27,500 nucleotides of DNA from assembly GCA_035551935.1 (NCBI GenBank), contig DASZMJ010000129.1, forward strand, positions 1 through 27,500. The letters are read 5' to 3'. The notes beneath the pieces were generated by a model, which worked only from the letters and a program-made list of their open reading frames with translations, was not told where the DNA came from and searched no databases. Each line of letters starts with the position of its first letter. Positions within the stretch are counted from its first letter, which is position 1. This stretch comes from DASZMJ01 sp035551935 (GTDB lineage Bacteria > Planctomycetota > Planctomycetia > Isosphaerales > Isosphaeraceae). Position numbers and translations under genes: made by a program. Below are positions 23,848 through 27,500 of the stretch, in pieces.

Positions 23848-23865
23848 TCTAAACCAAACTTTAGA
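23848..23865. promoter_or_regulatory. Operator-like inverted repeat upstream of the second propeller gene
   Basis: TCTAAACCAAACTTTAGA has perfect 6-bp arms (TCTAAA, TTTAGA) around CCAAAC and stands out as AT-rich within GC-rich DNA. It lies 118 bp upstream of the propeller start and 24 bp after trpA. A dimeric repressor site is plausible; no regulator gene is adjacent. Confidence 0.35.
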
Positions 23866-23983
23866 CGGATCGGGAGGCCGGGACAACGCTGCGCGACGCC
23901 GATGCAACTCGGGTCGCCGCGGCGGCCGCATCTCGTCCACGGTCCGTCCGTGACGCCCGAACACCGGAAAAGGAGTGACCCCG

Positions 23984-25024
23984 ATGAAGCGGCTCGCGAT
24001 CGCGCTGGTCCCCGCCTTGCTGCTGACGATGGCGCCGAGGGCCGGCGCCCAGGCCCCCGCGGCGAAGGGGATGAAGGCCCACAAGATCAAGGTCGGCGGC
24101 GACGGCGGCTGGGACTACCTGACGGCCGACCCCGAAGGGAAGCGGCTGTACGTCTCGCGCGGCGACCGGGTGATCGTCGTCGACACCGCCGCCGAGAAGG
24201 TCGTCGGCGAGATCCCCGACACGCCCGGCGTCCACGGCATCGCGGTGGTCCCCGAGCTGAACCGCGGCTTCACCAGCAACGGCCGCGACAACTCGGTGAC
24301 GGTCTTCGACCTCAAGACGCTCAAGCCCGTCGGCGCGCGGATCAAGGTCGGCTCGAACCCCGACGCGATCCTGTACGACCCGGCGAGCAAGCGCGTCTAC
24401 ACCTTCAACCACGGCCCGAGCAAGGACGCGACCGCGATCGACCCGTCGGCGATGGCCGTCGCCGGCACCGTCCCGCTCGAGGGCACGCCCGAGGCGGGCA
24501 TCGGCGACGGCAAGGGGCACGTCTTCGTGAACATCCAGGACAAGGGCGAGGTCGTCGAGTTCGACGGCAAGACCCTGAAGGTCCTGAACCGCTACAGCCT
24601 CGCCCCCGGCCAGCGCCCCAGCGGGATCGGCTACGACCCCGAGACCCACCGGCTCTTCAGCATCTGCTCGAACCAGAAGATGATGGTCCTCGACGCCGAG
24701 AACGGCAAGGTCGTCGCCGAGGTCCCGATCGGCCGCGGCACCGACGGCGGCGGCTATGACCCGGCGACCGGCAACGCCTTCAGCTCCAACGGCCAGGACG
24801 GCACCCTCAGCGTCGTCCGCCAGACCTCGCCCGGCAAGTACGAGGTCGTCGCCACCGTCCCCACGCAAACCAGCGCCCGGACGATGACGTTCGACCCGAA
24901 GACCCACCGCGTCTACCTCTCGGCCGCCGAGATGCAGCCCGTCCCCGCCGGCCAGCCCCAGCCCAAGGGCCGCGGCCGCCGGCCGATCGTCCCGGGCTCG
25001 TTCTGCATCATCGTCGTCGAATAA
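23984..25024 (+). CDS. Exported YncE-like beta-propeller protein
   Basis: Secreted protein of 346 residues. A signal peptide (1-23, ending PRAGAQ) precedes propeller repeats of the YncE/YVTN type (KRLYVSRGDRVIVVDTAAEK, NRGFTSNGRDNSVTVFD, GHVFVNIQDKGEVVEFD). It has no haem, metal-ligand or catalytic motif that I recognise. A basic Pro-rich loop (QPQPKGRGRR) precedes the last strand. It differs from the 17.6 kb propeller in lacking the large Pro/Gly insert. ATG 23984 has AAAAGGAG 8 bases upstream, better than the in-frame GTG at 23975. It stands alone between trpA and a long hairpin, so its expression may depend on the upstream palindrome. Confidence 0.88.
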   Translation: MKRLAIALVPALLLTMAPRAGAQAPAAKGMKAHKIKVGGDGGWDYLTADPEGKRLYVSRGDRVIVVDTAAEKVVGEIPDTPGVHGIAVVPELNRGFTSNGRDNSVTVFDLKTLKPVGARIKVGSNPDAILYDPASKRVYTFNHGPSKDATAIDPSAMAVAGTVPLEGTPEAGIGDGKGHVFVNIQDKGEVVEFDGKTLKVLNRYSLAPGQRPSGIGYDPETHRLFSICSNQKMMVLDAENGKVVAEVPIGRGTDGGGYDPATGNAFSSNGQDGTLSVVRQTSPGKYEVVATVPTQTSARTMTFDPKTHRVYLSAAEMQPVPAGQPQPKGRGRRPIVPGSFCIIVVE

Positions 25025-25033
25025 TCGAAAAAG

Positions 25034-25110
25034 TCTTCGTAGGGCAGGGCTTGCCCTGCCTCTTCACCCACCGAGCTCGAAGAGGCAGGGCAAGCCCTGC
25101 CCTACGAAGA
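25034..25110 (-). terminator. Long intergenic hairpin 4 with T-tract for the minus strand
   Basis: The arms 25034-25065 and 25079-25110 are perfect 32-bp reverse complements with a 13-base loop. Each arm contains the palindrome GGCAGGGCTTGCCCTGCC. Read on the minus strand, CTTTTTC follows the stem at once, so it fits an intrinsic terminator for the isomerase-like gene, whose stop codon lies inside the arm. The plus strand lacks a T-tract. The left arm includes TCGTAGGG, as in hairpin 1. Confidence 0.8.
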
Positions 25111-26610
25111 GGTGAATTGCCTGACGCGCATGCCCAATGAGCGGCCGATCGCGGCCAGCTCGCCGAGGATGTCGCCGTAGGCGACGGCGACGTGGTTGCT
25201 CATGTAGTGGGCCATGATCGTCTCGGGCGCGCGGCCGAGGCCGGCGGCCATGAACGGCCATTGCCGCGTCGTGCCGCGCCACCAGGCCTCGCGGACCTCG
25301 TCCGGCAACGCGACCGACTCGCCGCGGCCGAGGTCGAGCACGAGCCCGCCCGTTGCGTCGATCCAGGCGCGGGCCCAGGTGATCGGGCCGGGGAGGCTGA
25401 CGCCCGCGAACGTGCCGCCGGGCACCGGGAAGTAACCGGCGGGCTGACGATAGCTGAGCACGCCGCGCAGGCTTTTCGGGTCGTGGTTGAACGCGAACGC
25501 CGAGCAACTGCCCGAGTTCAACAGGACCCAGAGCCAGCGCCCTTCGTGCCATGCCCCCCAGCGCACGTCGTGGAAGATCACGGCGCCGGGCAGGCCCTTC
25601 GCCTCGAGCACCCGCTTCATCAGCTCCATCGGCACGAGGTTCCCCTGGTCCGCCTCGGTCGCCGTGACGACGGGCCGGCCATCCCCCTCGGGCCGCGCGT
25701 GCGAGTTGAGCAGACCCTCAGCGAAGTCGCTCGGCGGCAACAGCCTCAACAGGCCGAGCTGATACTGCCAGCCGAGGCAATCCGCCTGGAACTCGTCGAG
25801 CAGGTCGAGGACCGCCAGATAACCGCGCAGTTGCTCCTTGGTCGCCTCGGGCGTGAAGTCCTCGCCCCAGTGGAACGTCACGCCGCGATCGTTCACGTAC
25901 TTGAAGGCATCCTCAACCCGTGCCGGGTCGATGCCCCGCGTCCGCTCGACGAGCCACGCCTGGTCGACCTTGTGCTCGGCGAAGCCGATCGGGTAGAGCA
26001 GCCGCGGGCCGAAGTACCCGTTGATCATGCCCATCGACGTATCGCCGAGCATCAAGGCCAGCACGCGACGGCGCCGGATCTCGGCGAGCACGCCGTCGGC
26101 GACCTTGCGGGCGTCGTCGTCGGGCGTGAAATCGTGGTGAATCTCCGAATCGTCATACGCGATCCGCCCCGACGTGCACCACGCGTCGAGCCGTTCCATG
26201 AAGCGGGCGTCGGCGGTCCAGTCGTCGGCGTCGGTCCAGATCCGGGACGAACGGCGGCCGACGCTCTCGAGCGAGGCCGCCGTGTTGAGCAAGGCGACCA
26301 GCCCCGGCCAGGTGCCCGAGAAGTTCGACGCGAGCAACAGCGGGTTGTCCTTGCCGACCACCCCATCCACCGTGTGCGGCGCGTACGCCCAGTGGACGAA
26401 GACGCCGATCGTCGGGTCGTCGATCGGCCCCAGCTTCGCGATCGCCTCGTCCGGCCTCGTCAGGTAGCCCTCGATGAGATACGGGCTCTTCCCCAGCTTC
26501 CTCAGCGCCGCCACGAGCTGCTCCGTCGCCGCCCGCGATTGCGGCAGCGCCCACTCGTTCGGCTTCGCCCGATAGTCCCCCGGCCAGAAGATCGCGACGC
26601 GATTTGACAT
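25102..26610 (-). CDS. L-fucose/L-arabinose isomerase-like protein
   Basis: Cytoplasmic protein of 502 residues, beginning MSNRVAIFWPGDYRAKPNEW. The length and order of motifs recall the fucose/arabinose isomerase fold: an N-terminal Rossmann-like part, TSMGMINGYFG at 191-201, E319 (TATEADQGN), D348 (IFHDVRWG) and H473 (YMSNHVAVAYGD). E319, D348 and H473 are candidates for the Mn-binding Glu-Asp-His set, but I cannot confirm this by alignment. The sugar substrate is unknown, and a structural relative with another role is possible. ATG 26610 follows GGGGGGAG; the open frame extends upstream without similarity. Its stop lies inside hairpin 4. Confidence 0.6.
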   Translation of the reverse strand: MSNRVAIFWPGDYRAKPNEWALPQSRAATEQLVAALRKLGKSPYLIEGYLTRPDEAIAKLGPIDDPTIGVFVHWAYAPHTVDGVVGKDNPLLLASNFSGTWPGLVALLNTAASLESVGRRSSRIWTDADDWTADARFMERLDAWCTSGRIAYDDSEIHHDFTPDDDARKVADGVLAEIRRRRVLALMLGDTSMGMINGYFGPRLLYPIGFAEHKVDQAWLVERTRGIDPARVEDAFKYVNDRGVTFHWGEDFTPEATKEQLRGYLAVLDLLDEFQADCLGWQYQLGLLRLLPPSDFAEGLLNSHARPEGDGRPVVTATEADQGNLVPMELMKRVLEAKGLPGAVIFHDVRWGAWHEGRWLWVLLNSGSCSAFAFNHDPKSLRGVLSYRQPAGYFPVPGGTFAGVSLPGPITWARAWIDATGGLVLDLGRGESVALPDEVREAWWRGTTRQWPFMAAGLGRAPETIMAHYMSNHVAVAYGDILGELAAIGRSLGMRVRQFTSS

Positions 26611-26692
26611 TGGCTCCCCCCTTTCGACCGGATCTTGCCACACCGGGCGATCGGTGGCCAGGCGCCTCTCGATGCAGGCCCGTCCCCGCGAC

Positions 26693-27043
26693 TCATGCCG
26701 ACGATCGGCCATCGAGGTGAGGATGAGGATCGAGCTGGGTGAGGTCGATCTGACGCACACGTTCGCGGAAGGAGACGACCCTCGCCGTGACCGTGCTCCC
26801 GACCGCCGGATAATCCTCGAAGTTGTAACGCCGCCGACGCGCTTCTTCGAACTGGATGACTTCGAGCAAGGCCGGGAAGCCGACGCCGATATCGAGGAAG
26901 ATGCCGAAGATGTACCGGGCAACTACCTCGCCCGAGACGCGGCTCCCCGCGGGAAGGCGGGTTTTCAAGAGCTCCCAGTCCGGCGTCTTCTCGGGGCTCG
27001 AGAAGTCTCCGAATCGGAGTTCGAGATCCTTGGTTGGATTCAT
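26693..27043 (-). CDS. S1 RNA-binding domain protein
   Basis: Protein of 116 residues made almost entirely of one S1-type OB fold: GSRVSGEVVARYIFGIFLDIG at about 33-53, then VGSTVTARVVSFRERVRQIDL at about 81-101. An unusual insert (QFEEARRRRYNFEDYP, 64-79) stands where S1 domains usually have the short GLVH-type loop. Such single S1 domains bind RNA or ribosomes; a specific role cannot be given. ATG 27043 has a strong GGAGGAAG ribosome site 6 bases upstream. It starts 25 bp after the stop of the lyase gene, so the two are probably co-transcribed. The 82-bp gap to the next gene holds nothing notable. Confidence 0.85.
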   Translation of the reverse strand: MNPTKDLELRFGDFSSPEKTPDWELLKTRLPAGSRVSGEVVARYIFGIFLDIGVGFPALLEVIQFEEARRRRYNFEDYPAVGSTVTARVVSFRERVRQIDLTQLDPHPHLDGRSSA

Positions 27044-27068
27044 CGGTTCTTCCTCCAAAGGTCGCGCG

Positions 27069-27500
27069 TCAGGCTTCGATCTCCTCGAACCTCGCCGAGA
27101 AATGCCGCAGGGAAGGGGGCTCCTCGACGATGCGGAGGCCGCGGAGGGAGTCGCGGCGGCGGAAGACGTCGGCGACGGCCTGGATGGTGTAGTCGATGTG
27201 GCTCTGGGTGTAGACGCGGCGGGGGATGGCGAGGCGGACCAGCTCCATCGGGGGGGCGGCCGACTCGCCGCTGTCGGGGTCGACGCCGCCGAACATGACG
27301 CTGCCGATCTCGACGGCGCGGATGCCGGCGTGTCGATAGAGGGCACAGACCAGGGCCTGGCCGGGGAACCGGTCGGGGGGGATGTGCGGGCAGAACGCGG
27401 CCGCGTCGATGTAGATCGCGTGCCCGCCGGGCGGCTCGACGATCTGGATCCCCGCGGCGAGCAGGTGCTCGCCGAGGTAGGCGACGCTGCGCAGGCGATA
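27069..27500 (-). CDS. Tryptophanase/tyrosine phenol-lyase family, C-terminal part (cut by window end)
   Basis: The window ends inside this gene; 143 C-terminal residues are present. They contain the family blocks VEPPGGHAIYIDAAAFCPHI, FPGQALVCALYRHAGIRAVE, IGSVMFGGVDP, LVRLAIPRRVYTQSHIDY and LRHFSARFEEIEA. These are characteristic of the PLP-dependent beta-eliminating lyases that cleave tryptophan to indole, or tyrosine to phenol, with pyruvate and ammonia. The catalytic Lys lies outside the window. YTQSHID is closer to tryptophanase (YTQTHMD in E. coli) than to tyrosine phenol-lyase (YTYAHMD), so tnaA-like is favoured, though unproven. The reading frame is intact to the edge. It is followed by the S1-domain gene. 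Confidence 0.9.
   Translation of the reverse strand, partial: YRLRSVAYLGEHLLAAGIQIVEPPGGHAIYIDAAAFCPHIPPDRFPGQALVCALYRHAGIRAVEIGSVMFGGVDPDSGESAAPPMELVRLAIPRRVYTQSHIDYTIQAVADVFRRRDSLRGLRIVEEPPSLRHFSARFEEIEA

Overview
The window is GC-rich chromosomal DNA that most likely comes from a planctomycete of the Isosphaeraceae/Gemmataceae type. The main evidence is a giant secreted cytochrome with the planctomycete/Verrucomicrobia 'PVC' dehydrogenase plus haem-binding layout fused to a DUF1080 domain. Other support comes from a DUF1111 dihaem cytochrome, many exported beta-propeller and Tat-signal proteins, an EF-hand protein with Pro/Gly-rich linkers, and a degenerate intergenic repeat field whose minus-strand reading gives NEP/TNP/RTQ strings in all three frames. 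The taxonomic call is inference. No plasmid, phage, transposase, tRNA, rRNA or CRISPR signal was seen.

Layout. 0.1-3.8 kb (minus): a DUF5009/HGSNAT-like membrane acyltransferase, an SDR oxidoreductase and a dihaem DUF1111 cytochrome. 4.1-10.9 kb (plus): a tightly coupled export operon of the PVC cytochrome, a Tat-exported SnoaL-like protein and a dipeptidyl peptidase IV. 11.0-12.8 kb (minus): an exported amidohydrolase with a CBM9-like tail. 13.0-15.4 kb (plus): a Gly-rich orphan, a family 2 glycosyltransferase and a polysaccharide deacetylase that starts with TTG. 15.4-20.1 kb (minus): intradiol dioxygenase, EF-hand/LTxxQ protein, YVTN-type beta-propeller, OmpR-type response regulator and CpxA-like histidine kinase, possibly one transcription unit. 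20.3-20.6 kb (plus): a small SWIM zinc-finger protein. 20.6-21.6 kb: about 1 kb without a gene, holding the repeat field and a long hairpin. 21.6-23.8 kb (plus): trpB and trpA. 24.0-25.0 kb (plus): a second exported beta-propeller. 25.1-27.5 kb (minus): a sugar-isomerase-like protein, an S1-domain protein and the C-terminal part of a tryptophanase/tyrosine phenol-lyase.

The exported oxidoreductases, cytochromes, peptidase, amidohydrolase and DUF1080 domain suit a heterotroph that degrades complex carbon at or outside the cell envelope. Tryptophan synthesis (trpBA) and a tryptophan- or tyrosine-cleaving lyase lie within 6 kb of each other.

The most unusual non-coding content is a set of four long intergenic inverted repeats (22-33 bp arms) in which each arm is itself a small palindrome. 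One pair carries changes that preserve the small palindromes while breaking the long pairing. The most interesting gene group is the LTxxQ protein and propeller beside a Cpx-like two-component system whose sensor has a His cluster.
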